DNA of 64,000 bases from Ornithinimicrobium sp. INDO-MA30-4 (GTDB taxonomy: Bacteria; Actinomycetota; Actinomycetes; Actinomycetales; Dermatophilaceae), in assembly GCF_021535045.1 (NCBI RefSeq), contig NZ_CP091056.1, positions 1,550,001 to 1,614,000 of the forward strand. The letters are read 5' to 3'. Under the pieces are notes generated by a model. It made no database searches and was not told where the DNA came from. It saw nothing but the letters and a program-made list of their open reading frames with translations. Of this stretch, positions 42,805-55,963 are shown piece after piece. The translations under genes and the position numbers were made by a program. The number at the start of each line of letters is the position of its first letter. The first letter of the stretch is position 1.

Positions 42805-45046
42805 TCAGTCACTCAGCATCGATGACTTCTGCCCCGACCACGAGATCGCCAGCACATCCCGGGCTCGGCTAGCCGCAACATAGAGCAACGAACGCTCTCG
42901 CAACAGCGCATCCTGCAGGTCAGCCTCGCTGAAGTCATACTTTTTGACCCCCGAGGGCAGCGAGCCGTCACGGACACCAAACAGCAGCACCCGCGCAAAC
43001 TCAGTGCCTTTGGCTCGGTGCATCGTCATGGCCACGGGGCTTCCTGCCCGGATGGCGTCCCGGTCAACGGGCCGCACGTCGATGCCGCGCTCCTCGAGTC
43101 CGTTGACCACGCGCTCGCGCTGATACTGGTCACGCACCAGCACCGCGACGGTCTCGGGAGCCGAAGCCACATCAGGATCAGCCAGCCAACCCTTGAGCAG
43201 TTCAGCTGCCTGGTCTAGTTCGTCGGTCATTGACCCGCAGGCCAACTCCACCGGCACCGGGCCAGAGCGAGCCGAGCGATAGGTGTCATGTGACTCACTG
43301 TCGCCGTCGATGTCGCTAAAGCTCGAGCCATCGAGCACGCTCATCGCCCATCGCAGATTTTGCGCCGTCGTCCGATAGTTCAGCGTTAGCCTGCGCGACT
43401 TCCCCTGAGTTTGGATGCCCAAGTGCGACAGGGTGATCTTTTGCCCATAGATGCGCTGGTGGGAGTCTTCGGCGATAAACAGATCATTCGGCCCCGGCGC
43501 GACCAGAGCACGCAAGAACTGCCACCGGGTGGCCACCAGGTCTTGGCCCTCATCGACCAAGACATGATCGGCAAGCCGCGAACCGGTCTCGGCCTCAATA
43601 TCCAGGTGCTCAGCCGCGATGGCTGCGGCCTCTTCAAAGTCAATCGTCCCTCGGGCACGGCTCGAGGCTCGATAACTCTCGATCACCGCCCAGACGGCCA
43701 CTCGCTGCCCGCGGGAGAGCGCAACGCCCCGCCCGCGTCGTGGCGCACGGAAGTAGGCCGTCTCGGTTTTCACCCGTCGTGGCAACACCACAGCTCCATA
43801 TTCGGCAGCGAAGAACGCAGCACTTCTGAGCTTGTCCGGCAGCTCTTGACCTGCCGCTTCGATGGCTTCGTCCCACGCCTGGTTGTCGGTGCGCTGCAAC
43901 ACCTGAGTGGTGCCATAGCCCAGCACTGCTTCGCTGGCCGTGGCGATACCCGCACCCGCTTGGGCGAGCACCGCACGGATCAGCGCATCGACACCATCAA
44001 TCCGCAGACCCGGCTCCCCCAACCGCTTGGCTAAGGCGACGTCTGGGTCCAGTCGCACGATGTCTCGTTGCAGGCTCGCCGCCAAGTTGGTGGTGTAGGT
44101 CGTCAGCACCACTCGTGGGCTGCCTGCCTCCTTGGCCAGTCGGCGGGCTCGGTGCAGTGCGACCACCGTCTTGCCGGTGCCTGCACCGCCCGTGATTTTG
44201 CTAGCCCCGGAGAAGTCTCGCTCCACAAACTTGGCTTGCAGCGGGTGCAAGAAAGTGCGCCAGGCAGCAAACTCTGACTCCTCGATAGCCCGCCGCAACT
44301 CTTCGTTGTCTTCGATCCAGGCGAACGTGAGCTGGCTCGCCGGGTGCTCCAGACCTCGCAGGAGTTGTTCGTCTTCAGTGCCGCTTTCGTCAACAGGGCG
44401 ATCAAGGCCATAGATCGACTTCACTTCTTCGATGGGCTTGCCCGCTGAGAGATCAATCAAGGCCAGCCCTTGCCACTCGATTGAGCAGCGCTCCACCAAG
44501 GCCATCAGCGCCGCCTCATCCGAGACAGTCATGGCTGCGCGGGCAAACTCTTCATCCAGGCCAAGTTTGATCAGCTTTTCAGCATCGAGGCCATAGTGCT
44601 CCAACAGCCCCGGCCCGGCAGTCACCTCAGGCTGCGTTGATGCTGCCGTAGGTGTTGGCGTTGGCGTCGACGAGCCAGCAGCTGCCTCAGCTGAGGCCTC
44701 AGCCACGGCTGCGAGCGCCTCGGAGTCAACGGAGGTCTTGATTTCGGCGATACCGGTCAGTGGGTTGACCGTCAGCATGACCGACTCGGCAATGCGGTTG
44801 GCCACATCGTGCTTCCAGAAGCCGTGCATGACATAGGTGACGCTGCCTTCAGCAGTCACCTTGAACATCACGGCACGAAAGTTGTCATCGACTCTGCCGG
44901 TGCGCACCCGAGAGTCTTGGGCGCCCACGATGGGCTCAATGTGCAGCCCGGGTGCGGTGTCGTCGGTCTGCAACTTCTCCATGAAGGTGTAGGCCTTGGC
45001 CTTGATCGACTTGTCGATCTTTTTGCTGCAAAAAGATGCCCGCCAT
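42805..45046 (-). CDS. UvrD-like helicase with ParE/RelE-like N-terminal region (defence operon gene 4)
   Basis: About 747 residues. Residues 1-95 (AGLHIEPI-type strand, RVRTGRVDDNFRAVMFKV, VTYVMHGFWKHDVA) have the compact beta pattern of ParE/RelE-type toxins, which is inference. A linker rich in S/T/P (SSTPTPTPTAAS) follows. The SF1 motor has SKITGGAGTGKTVVALHRAR (motif I), DHVLVDEGQDL (II), LTLNYRTTAQNLRWA (IV-like), VAMTMHRAKGTEFARVLLFG (V) and LLYVAASRARDVL (VI). The start ATG at 45046 shares one base with the previous stop (TAATG); an indel near 45020 separates it from the main frame. It is the last gene of the four-gene operon. Confidence 0.82.
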
Positions 45047-48000
45047 TAGCGCTCTCCCACCTGTTGCAATGCCTGACTAATCAATTCTGGGGTCGGCCCG
45101 AGCACGTGCCAGTCGGCAGCCGCCAACTCGGTCTCCAACTCTGCGTCGGCCTCCAGCAGCACCACGACCCGCGCGTCTTCCCAGACAAAATCGCCCACCT
45201 GCCCATCCAACACCTCAGCACCGACAATGGGCACGGGCACACCGAGCGCGGCCAACTGGCCAGCCAGCGAGCGCTCGGCCAGCGTCATGTGCTCAGCCAC
45301 TTCGTCCCAGGCCGCCGGCAACCGAGGCTCATCGGGCTCTGCCTCCGCCCGCTCTCGGCGATGACCAGCGACCGTGCGGTGATCTCAACGCCCAACTGGG
45401 CCGCCGTCATCACGTTGCTCAGGGCAAGCCATTCCAACCAGTCGTCGTGGTGGCTGGTGGTGTCGAGCGCCTCGGGGCGATCATCAATCATCACTACGGT
45501 GCGCGGCACCGAGCCGGCAAAGTCGACGAGGGCCACGACGTGCCCGTGGCGCCACAGCGCGGCCTGCTTGCTGCCGCCCAGAGTTTCCCCGTCCAGCACA
45601 TCGGCAGCCACCTGGGCCAGTGGTGCCTCATCCGAAATCAAGACACTGTGAGCCTCGCGGAACATCATCAGCCCCACCGATTCAGCCAACTCACGCCGAG
45701 GGCCGCGCTCCTCGGGTCGCAGCATCCGGCCCAACAACATCTCAATCGGCCCAAGGCGTGCGGTGTCCACCACCTTTGGGTCAGGCCAGAGCCCGGAACT
45801 CCGGCAGGCAGGCCCATCAGGGTGGCAACCGCGTCTTGGCGCAGCCAGGTCAGGTCACGAGGCGGCCCAGACAAGTCAGCATGGGTGACCGCGAAAACTT
45901 CAACACCTTGATCGCGCAGGGCGGCCCGTTTGACGGAGTCATCGGCAATCCGGTTCTTAGCACCCACCCCTGCGTGGAAGGCGTGACCATCCACAAAAAT
46001 CGCTATGCTGGGCCCGTTGCCAACCTCGGGCTCCAGGACAAAGTCCGGTTTGCTGCCATGCATCAACACTTGCGGCCGCAGCGTCCACGCGCGGTTGTGA
46101 TCGACGCCGCGCACCTTGATGGTGTTGCCAGTCGGGCCGGGTTGCTCAGTGATGATCGCCCCGACACGGGCGACCGCATCCTTGAAGGCTTGCCGGAACT
46201 GCAACTCCAGGGGCGACTCGCTCGCTTCCTGCTGCACCGGGCCATCTTCAATCGGCCAGGGCATCAGCTCGGGGTCAACATCCTGCACCGACTGATCCTC
46301 GGCCAGGGCCAGGATCTCGCGCAGGTGTCGCTCGGCCGAGACCCGAGAGAGCCGGTCGGCACCAAACCCTCGCGAGTAGGGCAGCAGGCACCGATAGCAA
46401 GCCAGTCGCCCTTCGTCGCGGCATGGGCACTGCGCAATCGTTTGGTATGCCAGGGCCAGCAGCCGCCACACCCGCTCGGGCTGTGCCAGGTCGGCTAAGT
46501 AGCCGGTGCCACCGGGGACCATGTCGTGAATCAACAAGACATCGCGCACATCACCGGGGCCGCCCTCTGGCACTGGGGCTGGCACGATCTCGACTTGCAG
46601 GTGGTCTGGCTCGCCGCCGATCTCTTCGCGCAGCCCCAGCAGCAAGGCAGCAGCCAGGCTCGGCAGGCCAAAGTCGTCGCCCAGCTCTGCCGATTGCGGC
46701 AGGGTGACCACGACCGCTTGAGTGCGCAGGTGCCGGCTGAGGGCAATTGACCTGGTGTCTTCGCTGTTGGAGCCACGGTGGCGACACCAGGGCCGGTGCT
46801 CGTTGCGGGTGTTGTGCCCAGCCGTGTTGTCGAGTTTGCCGCAGCCCGCGCAGACACGAAAGAGCGGAGCCGAAACATCTCGCCCAGCGACCCGGCCCGA
46901 GTTGATCGCGCCGTGACTGGCTGGCCCCAAGTTGAGCCATCGCAGGTCGGCTTTGCGGTGGTGGGCTACGCCAAAGTCGACACCCGCGACCTTCCACTGC
47001 CGGTCGATCGTCATGGGGTCGAGGTCGGCCGCAGTGATGATGGTGAAGGCTTTGTTGTCGCGTTCGTCTTTGCCATCTGTGATGAGGTCTCGGTCGCGGC
47101 GCACTTCGGAGTGCACGTGCGACATACGCACAACATTGAGGTGTTGACTGGTGTCAGCGATGGCCCCACTGCCACACCGTGGGCATTGCGCCAGGGCGGT
47201 TTCTGTCTGCTCACCAAAGCCGCACTCGGAGCAAAAGACCCAGGGGTGAATGTCGGCCCCGTCTTGGCCCAGGTCAACGCCGTCGATCTTCATCGCCAAA
47301 CTGCGGGTATAGAACGTTGCACCCGGTGCCAACTCGCGGAGGGCTTGAGCCGAGTCGCGGCGCACCGTGCGTGAGTCTGACTCGAATCGGCCTGAGTCGG
47401 GGTCCACCCAGGTCACTCGGGCTTCGAGGGTGACGATGTCGTCGAGCAGGGTGTAGTTGGGCAGGATGCCGCGTTCTTCCAGGCTGGCGACCCAGTGTTG
47501 GGTGCGCAGGGTCGACAACTCCCCTCGCGTGAGTTTGAGGGTGGCTTCGGCGGTGCGGAAGTCGCGCCGGTCATCTTCGGTGGCTGCGGGGCTTTCGGCA
47601 GCGGCGCGCAGGCCCGGCAGCACCTCTTCGACTTCGCGCTGACGGCGTTGCAGTGTCTCGATGACCTGGTTCCAGTCTTGGCTGGCCCGATGCACCAGGG
47701 CAGGCAGGCTGTCGTCGAGGTCGTCGGTGGTCAGCGCCCAGCGCCGCAGATCCTCCACGACAGCGGGGTCGAGAGTGGCAAAACCAGCGAGGAAGCGGTC
47801 TAGATGCGACTCGCCGCGAGCGCTGCCTTGGCTGATGACTTCGCCCAAAAAGTGTCCTGCGCCGATGACTTCAACGCCCGCTCAGAGCGTGCGGGCATGA
47901 CATCGGGGCTGTTGCGGGCCACGTCATCAATCACTGCCGCCAAATATTGCCGGCGCAAGATCTCGGCTGCATCCAAGTAGGTCGCTGGTGGCCGCACCTC

Positions 48001-51000
48001 GCCGTTGATCACCGACAGCGGGTTGCCGAGCCGGGGCAGCTGGTCGCCACGACCTCGCACGAAGGCCAAGTTCAGGGAGTTGCCGGTCAGTCGGCCGGCG
48101 CGCCCGATGCGCTGTAAATAGCTGGCCACGGATTCGGGAAGCGAGGCCAGAATGACGCTAGACAGGTCACCAATGTCAATGCCCATCTCCAGCGTCGGGG
48201 TAGCAACCAGCACGTTGGGGGCATCGGGAGAGGGCAGAGCTGCTTTGAAGCCGTCTTCGACTGCCCGCCGGTCGACGTCTTCGAGCAGGCTGGTGTGCTC
48301 GCGGGCGACCACCCGGCGCATGTCGGCTGAGCCATAGAGGCGTCGATAAAAGTTGTCGTCGCGCGGCGTCGCCAGCAGCTGCCCGGCGCAGCGAGCCACC
48401 AGACAGGGCCGCCAGCCAGTTGTCCAACCACGGTTGGTGTTGCTGGCACGTGGTCGCGGCATAGGTCGCACACCAGCAGCGTCTGCCCGGCGGCGAGGTC
48501 TTGAGCATCAATGGCCTCAATCAGCACGGCGCTCTGACTGATGGCATAAACGTTGGCTTTGCTCTCGGTGACAAAGGAGCGCAACACGTCTTGCCGGGCC
48601 AAGGTGTGCAAGAGGTGTTCGGCAAGTTTGGCTCCGTGCGCGGTGTTGACGCCCAGCGTCTTCGCGCTCCATCGCGCATACCAAGACTGGGCCGAACGCA
48701 CCGAGTCGAGGTTGATGTCGCGGTCTTTGCGGCCAGCCAACGGCGCGCCGGCCCGCGGAAAGGCTGGCACGGAGCGACCGCTGGGGAAGGCTGGCATGCC
48801 CAGCCTTCTGCCTCCCCAGATCCAATGCCGTTTGCCGTCTTCGGTGATGTATCGGTCTAACCACTCGTGGTGGATGCCGCCGCGCTGTCGGATGTGCTCC
48901 AGGGTGCCGCGCACCCACTGGATGAGTTGTGCCTCGCTGGGCTCAACGCCTGGGAGTAAGTCGGTTTCGTCACGGTGCAAGGCCTGTTTGGCCAGGCTGA
49001 CCAAGCGCTGCGGGCCACCAGCATCGACAGAGACCGCGATGGAGCCGGTGGCCTCCAGTGTCCGGCCAAGGCCGACTGCAAACCGACCTCGAGGGAGGTG
49101 TCAAGCAGCAGTCGTTGTTTGACCAGTTTGCGGTGTCGCCCTCGACAGTGCGGACCGACTCATGCGACCAGAAGTTGTGGAATGCCTCTTGCTCCAACAT
49201 GTCTGGCGGCACCAGTCGATAGCGCTTAAACGCATCGCTGCCGGCATCGGCCAGCACGTCATCCACCAGGCTGTCGAGGGTGCTGGCGGCGCCGGTCAGT
49301 GCTGAGCGCAGCGCAGCACGCAAGGTCATGGAGTGTGACCGTGCTTGGACGAAACCGGCCCGGTGGGCGGCGTCTTGCACGGAGTCGGTGAAGACGAGCG
49401 ACTTCTTTTCGCGGGGTCCAGCGCGGGGTTGCCAAACATCACCGAGAGCGTCACCGACAGCAGGGTGGCCACGGCACTGCCCAGGAAGCGCACACCATCG
49501 GCTTGTTGGCACGAAGGGCAGGTGTCGGCCTTGGAGTACTGGTCGGCGTCCTGCCCGGTATGCGTCAGCACCGGCAGCAAGAGCCCCGCCAGCAGGTCGG
49601 GGTCGTCTTCAGCGGGCGGGTTGGCCAGCAGCGTGCTGCGTTTGACTGATAGCCACCGCAACCCAGCCACGGTGTCTTCGCGGGGCGAATCGGTGTTGCG
49701 TGCGCCTTCGCCGGGGGCGTGAAGCAGTGCGCGGAAGCGGCCTTCTTTGGCCATGTGGTTGCCACGGATGCGGGTGTCTTGGGCGGCTAGGTCGTCACCG
49801 ACGGCGGCCAGTTGGATGCCCCACCCCGAGCGACCACAGTGTCGGCAATAGATCGCCGGGAACGAGGCGTCGCTGCGCTCTCCTTCGCTGCCGACCCAGG
49901 CGCCGTCGTCGCTCCAGTGATAGGCCGGGACGCCTGCAGCCACCCGGTCGATGCGGGTGAGTTCGCGGATCCACAAGTTCAGCTCGACGCCCAGGGCATC
50001 ACGACCAGAGGTGGCTCGGATGTGGCTCAGGGCAGCAAGGAGGGCTTCTGGTGCGCCAACCCGCAGCGGCCCTTCGGCAGCGGTGGCTGGTCGGGCAAAG
50101 AGCGCGGTCAGTGCATCGTCGTAGGTCGCGGCTCGCTTGGTCACCTCGATCAGACCCTGAATGTCGGGGTGCTTTTGATCAGGTCTAGCGGCTCAAACTG
50201 CTCGATCGACTCGGTGTGCAGGCAGGCCAACACAGCCCCCGTCAGGGCTGCCGGGTCGTCAGCGTGGTCGCTGGCAGCGGCAGCCACCTGGCTCAACTGC
50301 TCACCGGACATCTCACGTAGGCGAGAGGGCGCGGGAGCCTGGGCACCATCGCTCCACTGTGCCCAACTCTGCCGGGTCTCGGTGATCACCGCATCGGGAG
50401 CAATCTCTTCGCCAAAGACGGTGTGCGCAAACGCCAACATCGCTGAGGCGTCGGTGTCGTCACCCAGGGTTGCTGATGTCGCGACGGGGGTCATTTTGCC
50501 CATCGGTCGCGCTCGGTCGGCAGGACTGATCTCGGGGTGCTCATCGGGCCAGTGGCTTTTGAGAGCGATGCCAAGGCGTCGCAGCAACATCGCCACGTCT
50601 GTGCCTTGAGCCCCGTCGTAAGTGTGGAACTCATCAAGCACCAGATAGGTCAACGACAGTGCGCTTTGCGCCCAGATCGACTGATCATCGGGGCGCAGCA
50701 GCAGTTGGTCGAGCATCTTGTAGTTGGTGAGCAAAATGTCGGGTGCCTGATCGCGCATGGCATGGCGGCTCGTGATCAGACCCCTGGACGAAACTCGCGT
50801 ATCTTCGCGGGTTTGACCACCGGTATAGATGCCAGCCGTGACACCAGCCAAAGCTGGGTCGGTGGTCAGCAGTTCGGTCAGCCGCCCGGCCTGGTCGTCG
50901 GCAAGGGCGTTCATCGGATAGAGGATGAGCGCCTTGGTGCCGGTCACACCAGCACGTTTGGCACGCAGCACATGGTCCAAAATCGGGTGCAAAAACGACT

Positions 51001-51346
51001 CGGTCTTGCCCGAACCGGTGCCGGTAGTGACCAAGGTGGGCTCGGGCCGGGTGCCTTGATCGAATCGCCCCTTGGTGGTTAACCGTTCATAGGCTTGTGC
51101 CTGGTGGCGGTAGGGCGTGAACTCAGGCAACCAGTCGAGGCTCGATTGCCACCCGGCATCGGCGGGCCGAAACGGCAATCGAAGCCGCAGGTAGGGCCCC
51201 TTGAAGATGCCGTCGCTCTCATCGTCAAGGAACTCGCGCAGCGCTCGCCGCGGCTCTGGGTCCACCAGCGCAAAGGTCGTTGTCAGGTAGTCAACAAGCC
51301 CTTCGCGCAGATCACGGGCTTGCAGCGAAGGCAGCAGCTCACTCAT
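45046..51346 (-). CDS. Giant DEAD/DEAH helicase with zinc clusters, DUF1998 and nuclease-like region (defence operon gene 3)
   Basis: About 2100 residues after joining. SF2 motor 1: [17 protein letters not shown] (motif I, about residue 115), [14 protein letters not shown] (II, about 235), ATSATLGDD (III). Cysteine pairs [10 protein letters not shown] (about 499) and CPSCQQADG (about 609) follow. Motor 2: [15 protein letters not shown] and [10 protein letters not shown] (about 1050-1085). Then come [11 protein letters not shown]...[17 protein letters not shown], and the DUF1998-type [14 protein letters not shown] with [18 protein letters not shown] (about 1650). Residues about 1740-1830 ([42 protein letters not shown]) look like a PD-(D/E)XK nuclease. 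A last 200-residue region follows. Frame changes near 50150, 49410, 49090, 48430, 47830, 45770 and 45330. Confidence 0.82.
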
Positions 51347-54300
51347 GAGTCAGCCAAACGACGCTCAAACTCGGCGTATGCGGTGCGCAGGTCAGCCTCC
51401 CGGTCCAGCGTGCTAAACGGCAACTCGTAGACGTAGTCGTGGCCCTCAGTGTGGGTGGCTGTGCGTTCGTCCACGCTGATTGCGTCACCCTTTTTGCGCC
51501 ACACTGCCAACACGCTGTTGGGCACCAACCGGCCGTTGATGTCGTAGGTGTAATCGCGCTGGTCATAGCCATGCAGCACAGCAAATTGAGTGCGATAGAT
51601 GGTCACAAGGTCATCAATGGGCACATCTAGCATCAACGCAACCAGAGCATCGTTCTCCACCAGAGCGTTGCGGCGATCCACTGCCCGGCGCAACGGCGTC
51701 TGCGCCGTCCACTCTGGCCCGATCTGGCCGGGGTCGTGTTGGGTCAATATCGGGGCGTCGTCGAGGAAGGCGTCATCCCAACACTGCGCCCACAGGTCGG
51801 CGTAGGCATCGGTGAGGCAGTTCAGCCGAAGGGCCCGAAGAAGCAACGAATTGATTAGTGGATGATCAAGGGACACCATTGGCAGGCTCGCGAACACTCC
51901 CTTTAAGATCGCCGATTTTGGCGCTGCCCGGACTTGAAAATCATGCAACAGGCTCGTGGCTGACGCAGCGACACTCATCAGCGTGCGCAGGTCTGCATCA
52001 CCTCCCCCGACGCAATACAAGGTGTACAGGTGAGCACTCGTTGGGGGGATTACCGCGGATATCAGCGTTCGCTCCCCCGTATTTGCCGCCATCGCCCGCC
52101 AAGCCACGCGGTAGTGATCCCGGGCAGAGCTCGACCTATCTGGGCCCCAATGGGTGTATTTGGCGTTGTAGGCCACCGGGTCGCCCGTTGGCTTGTAGGC
52201 CGTGACTGGCATGGTGTCTGGCGCCAACCGCTCCAAATCCACCGCCGACCAGTCTTGGTTGTGCTTCATCGTGGCGTTTGGTGACTTGTAGAACGGGGTA
52301 CTGACATGCAGATGTGGGCCCTGCAAGATCGCGTCCTGCCAAACTGCAGGGCCCCAAGAGCCCTTGAACCGGCCAGCTTGACGATCGGTCTTCTCGTTCC
52401 AGCCTGCTGAAAAATCCAGGCCAAGTTTTCCGACGCGCGGCGCTGCTGACAACGTTTCCAGAGTCCGCAAGGCTGCTTCGTTCACGGTGTAGACCATCCG
52501 AGTTTGTGCCGGGTTGTCGTCTTCAAGCACATCGGCCCAGACGGCCAACGTCTCGTCGGTGACCGACTGGATGCGTGACTGGTGGGGGCGCAAGTCCCAT
52601 TTGCCCTCGTGCTTGAAACCCGGTTGTTCCCCGGAGCCGTCATGCACCCGAGAACGGGTCACTGTGTCGGGGTGAAACAGCCCCGCCGCATTGTCGAAGG
52701 CCACCTCGTCGTGACCCGCGTAGCCGTAGACGTGAACGCCGTAGGAAACGTGATGGTCTATCTCAAAGAGAACCAACTCATTAATGAACTGCCAATGGCG
52801 GGCCAATTGCCGGTAGGTCTGGGCCCGCAGCAGCCCGGCCCGCTCATCGGTCAGATGTGTCTCAGGGTGGATCAAACCGGAAACACCCTGAGCCGAGGCG
52901 TGGGCCCAGACTTGGCTCATAAAACAGCGGTAGAGGTCTGGACGCAGCCCAGCCAACAGCGGATAGGTCGAAGCGCCACTGACGAACTCGCGCAGTGACA
53001 CCACATCGCCGGTCGCACTCAACACCAAGGCTTCAACCCCAGGCACCGCCAGGTCGTCGCCGTCATGTCGTTGCGGGCTGCCTCCGACGGCTTCTCCGCG
53101 AGTTGCCACCACGGGTCGCCCTCAGCAAGCAAGGCATCGCTATCAACGTCGGGCCGCACCCACGGCGGGTTACCCACCTGCAGGTCAAAGCCGCCTTGGG
53201 CAAAGACTGTGGCAAAGTCCAACTCCCAGTGGAAAAAACCTTGTTGGCTGGCGATCTGCTCACACACCACGAGCCACGGGTGCGCCTCCAAGACTTCGTG
53301 GGCACGCTTAGAGCCGCTATAGATCCGGTCGTCATCCTCAGCGTCACCCAGTTGGAACCAGTCGGTCAGATCCTGGAACGTCTGCTGACCGGCCCGAGTT
53401 TTGGCCCGGTTGCTGGTGTCGCGCCCCAGCAACATCGTCAGCCCGTCGAGCCATTCATCGATGCTCGGCGGCTCAACCTGAGTTTCGGTGAGCGGCCAAA
53501 ACCACAACGCGCACCAGGCATCCATCACGCGCCGCAACCGGCGATACGCCCCGTCGGGATCGGCCAGGGCCTCTTCGATCTGCTCCCGAGTGACCGCCGA
53601 AGACTCAGCCGGCTCCTCCCGGCCCCACAAGTGCAGGCTACGGCTCGACTCTTGCTCAGCGATCTGCAATCGGCGAAGCGCCAAATCCCACAACTGCTCC
53701 ACCCTCTGGGTCAGCCCCATCAAGGTGTCGACCTGGGTCTTAGTCAGTTTGCGTTTGGTCTGCGAGCGCCACGCCTTCAGCGCAGCCACTTGCTCGGGCA
53801 CCAAGTCGCGGACCTGTTTGGGCACCTCGACCGCTGAGCCCCAACCGGACGCAGGCAACAAAACTGGAATGCCGAAGACGACACCGCCGGGCCCACTTTG
53901 CCGACCTTGGCATCAGCCAACAGCGCAGTGAGCGGCACATCCTTGGGCGCTGCGCTCAGGTAACTCTTGTCGTTGACCGCGTGCCGCGCATACGTTGCTC
54001 GTCGTGCCCCGACCAGGGAGTTGCCGCGACGCAGCCGCAAACCAAACCACGGCGCTTGCAAACCACGCACCATGGTGTCCAACCAGAGCGAGACTTCGGC
54101 CAACTCCACAGCGGTGGCATTCAGGTCAACGCCGTACACCTGGTGCAAAGCGATGTGGGCCTTGACCCGCTGCAACTGGGTTGGGAAGTCATCGGGGTCA
54201 ATCCGCTCGCCCACCTCCTCCTGGCGACGACGCAGATATTTGCGGGCCAGTTGATCGACCGCTTCCAACGCAAGGCACCCGAGCCCAAAGCGGGCTCACA

Positions 54301-55962
54301 AACACTCAACTCAAGAATCTCGGCGGCAGTCGTGCTCTGGCCGTCTTGGTCCAGCAACTCCTCAAGGGCTTCGCTGACGGTGAACCGAGTCAACACCTCG
54401 GGGTGTAATACGACGCCGACTGCTGGCGCTCCCGGCCAGCCAGTCGGAAAACAAAGGCGCCCTGTTGGTGGCGGACAGGCTGAGACTCCCCGTTTCGGGG
54501 TCTTCGACGCGGACGAAGTCCTTTTCATCCAGGTGGTCGGCTCGAGTGACCGGCACCACCCAGGAGCCCTTGGTGGCATCGCCAGCCTTGGCCACTTCAA
54601 AGAGGTCTTCATCGGCAAAGAAGCCGGTGTAGGACATCAGGCCTTCATAGACCGAGCCCAGTTGGTTGATGCCCAACTCGACATAGGAGATAAACCCGCG
54701 GTCGCGGCCCTTGGCCTCTTTGCTCAGCAGCAAGTGCTGCAACACCCGCTGGACGGCTTCATTGCCCAGCTTGACCTCATCGATCAGCGCCGTGGCCTCG
54801 GGTCGGAACAAGTCAGCGCGCAAGGGGTCAAACGTGAGCGCGTCGCTGCTGGCGTGGTTGGTTTGCCCGTGAGGGTGATGCCCCTGGTCGATCAGGCGTG
54901 AGAGTTGGTGCAGCGAGGCGTACAGGTGCGTGCCGTGGTGGGAGCTCTCCTGTTGCAACTCCACCAGGGTCAACTCGCGCAGTCGGTCAATGCCATAGCC
55001 GGCGTCGTATTCACTGGCGCCGGTGGGCAGCACCCCAGCTCAGGTGAGGCTTCGGCATACAGCAAAAACAGGATGCGATAGAGGTAGCGCAACGATTGCA
55101 CGGCCAACACCTGGGCCTGGTCTTGCGGCAACGGCGGCAAACCTTGAGCGGCACGCCGGTTCACGACCTCATCAGCGACGATCTCCACTGATCGGCGCAC
55201 CCCTTCGCGCAGGTCTTCGGAGACCCCGACCGTGTGCTTGACCGAGTCAGCCAGCACATCGCTCCACCAGATATTGCCATCGGCATCGGGGGCCAGAGAG
55301 GCCGCGTCAAGGCAAGCCAAAGCCCGGTCCAACTCGCCACCGCGCTTGGTGTCGTTGCGCTCGGTGACCAGTTGCAGGTCAACCCCGAGATAGCGGCCCT
55401 CGGGCCAGCGCTCTTGCTCAGCGATCAGGCACCAGCGGCCAGCCAACACCAGGGCAAACTGTGGAGCCTCATCGCTGACAAACAGGGCGGAGAGTTGGCG
55501 AGCGACCGAGGTAATGATGCTGCCATCGGGCTGCTCGACGGGCTCAGCCAGCGTTTTTGCGTCTTTGTCGATGAGGTCATCAAGAGCAGTGACCGGGGTC
55601 GCCTGGATCAGCACCAGTGGGGCCGGGCCGGTGACGCCCACGGTGGAGACCCTGGTCAGGGGACCATCGGCGTCCAAGGTGAATTCGCCGGTGTGATAAC
55701 CCAGCACGTCAAGCAGGTCGTGGGTGAAAGCACGGGCTGCCGCCGGGTCGCTCTGGCCCTCTTCGGTCAGGCCACCCACCCGACGCTCCAGGTCGGCGCG
55801 GCTTGCGGTGAAGCGAGAACGGGTGGTCTCGGCTTCTTCGGCGTCCCAGGCTTTGCGGCGAGCAAGGACCCGGCCATGGAAGGACTCGTTGCGAGCTTCA
55901 CTGGTGAAGTAGTGCTCGCTGATCCAATCTTCGCCAACGACGAAGGCATCATTGCTGGCCAT
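51343..55962 (-). CDS. Eco57I/DrmMI-like N6-adenine DNA methyltransferase (defence operon gene 2)
   Basis: About 1540 residues. An N-terminal helical region of about 500 residues precedes the methylase. The AdoMet motif I is CEPALGSGAF (about residue 557, after an indel at 54270), and VYGVDLNATAVELAEVSLWL is motif II/III. The catalytic motif is LQVGNPPWVRPD (NPPW, about residue 932). The C-terminal about 500 residues look like target recognition (HVSTPFYKSPN, AYKPTGD, YRVAWRAMAANTGERTLISA). It would mark self DNA at adenines. Its stop overlaps the giant helicase start by four bases (ATGA). Frame changes near 55030, 54400, 54270, 53850 and 53080. Confidence 0.85.
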
Positions 55963-55963
55963 G

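Noticed and set aside
45620-46498. 292-residue plus-strand frame inside the giant helicase region
   Set aside because: The minus strand carries the DUF1998 and nuclease motifs over the same bases; the plus frame has none.
53019-53112. Two separate genes within the methyltransferase locus, split near 53.1 kb
   Set aside because: The NPPW motif lies just before the break and the usual target-recognition half just after it, and the overlap has no ribosome-binding site. One frameshifted gene is the simpler reading.
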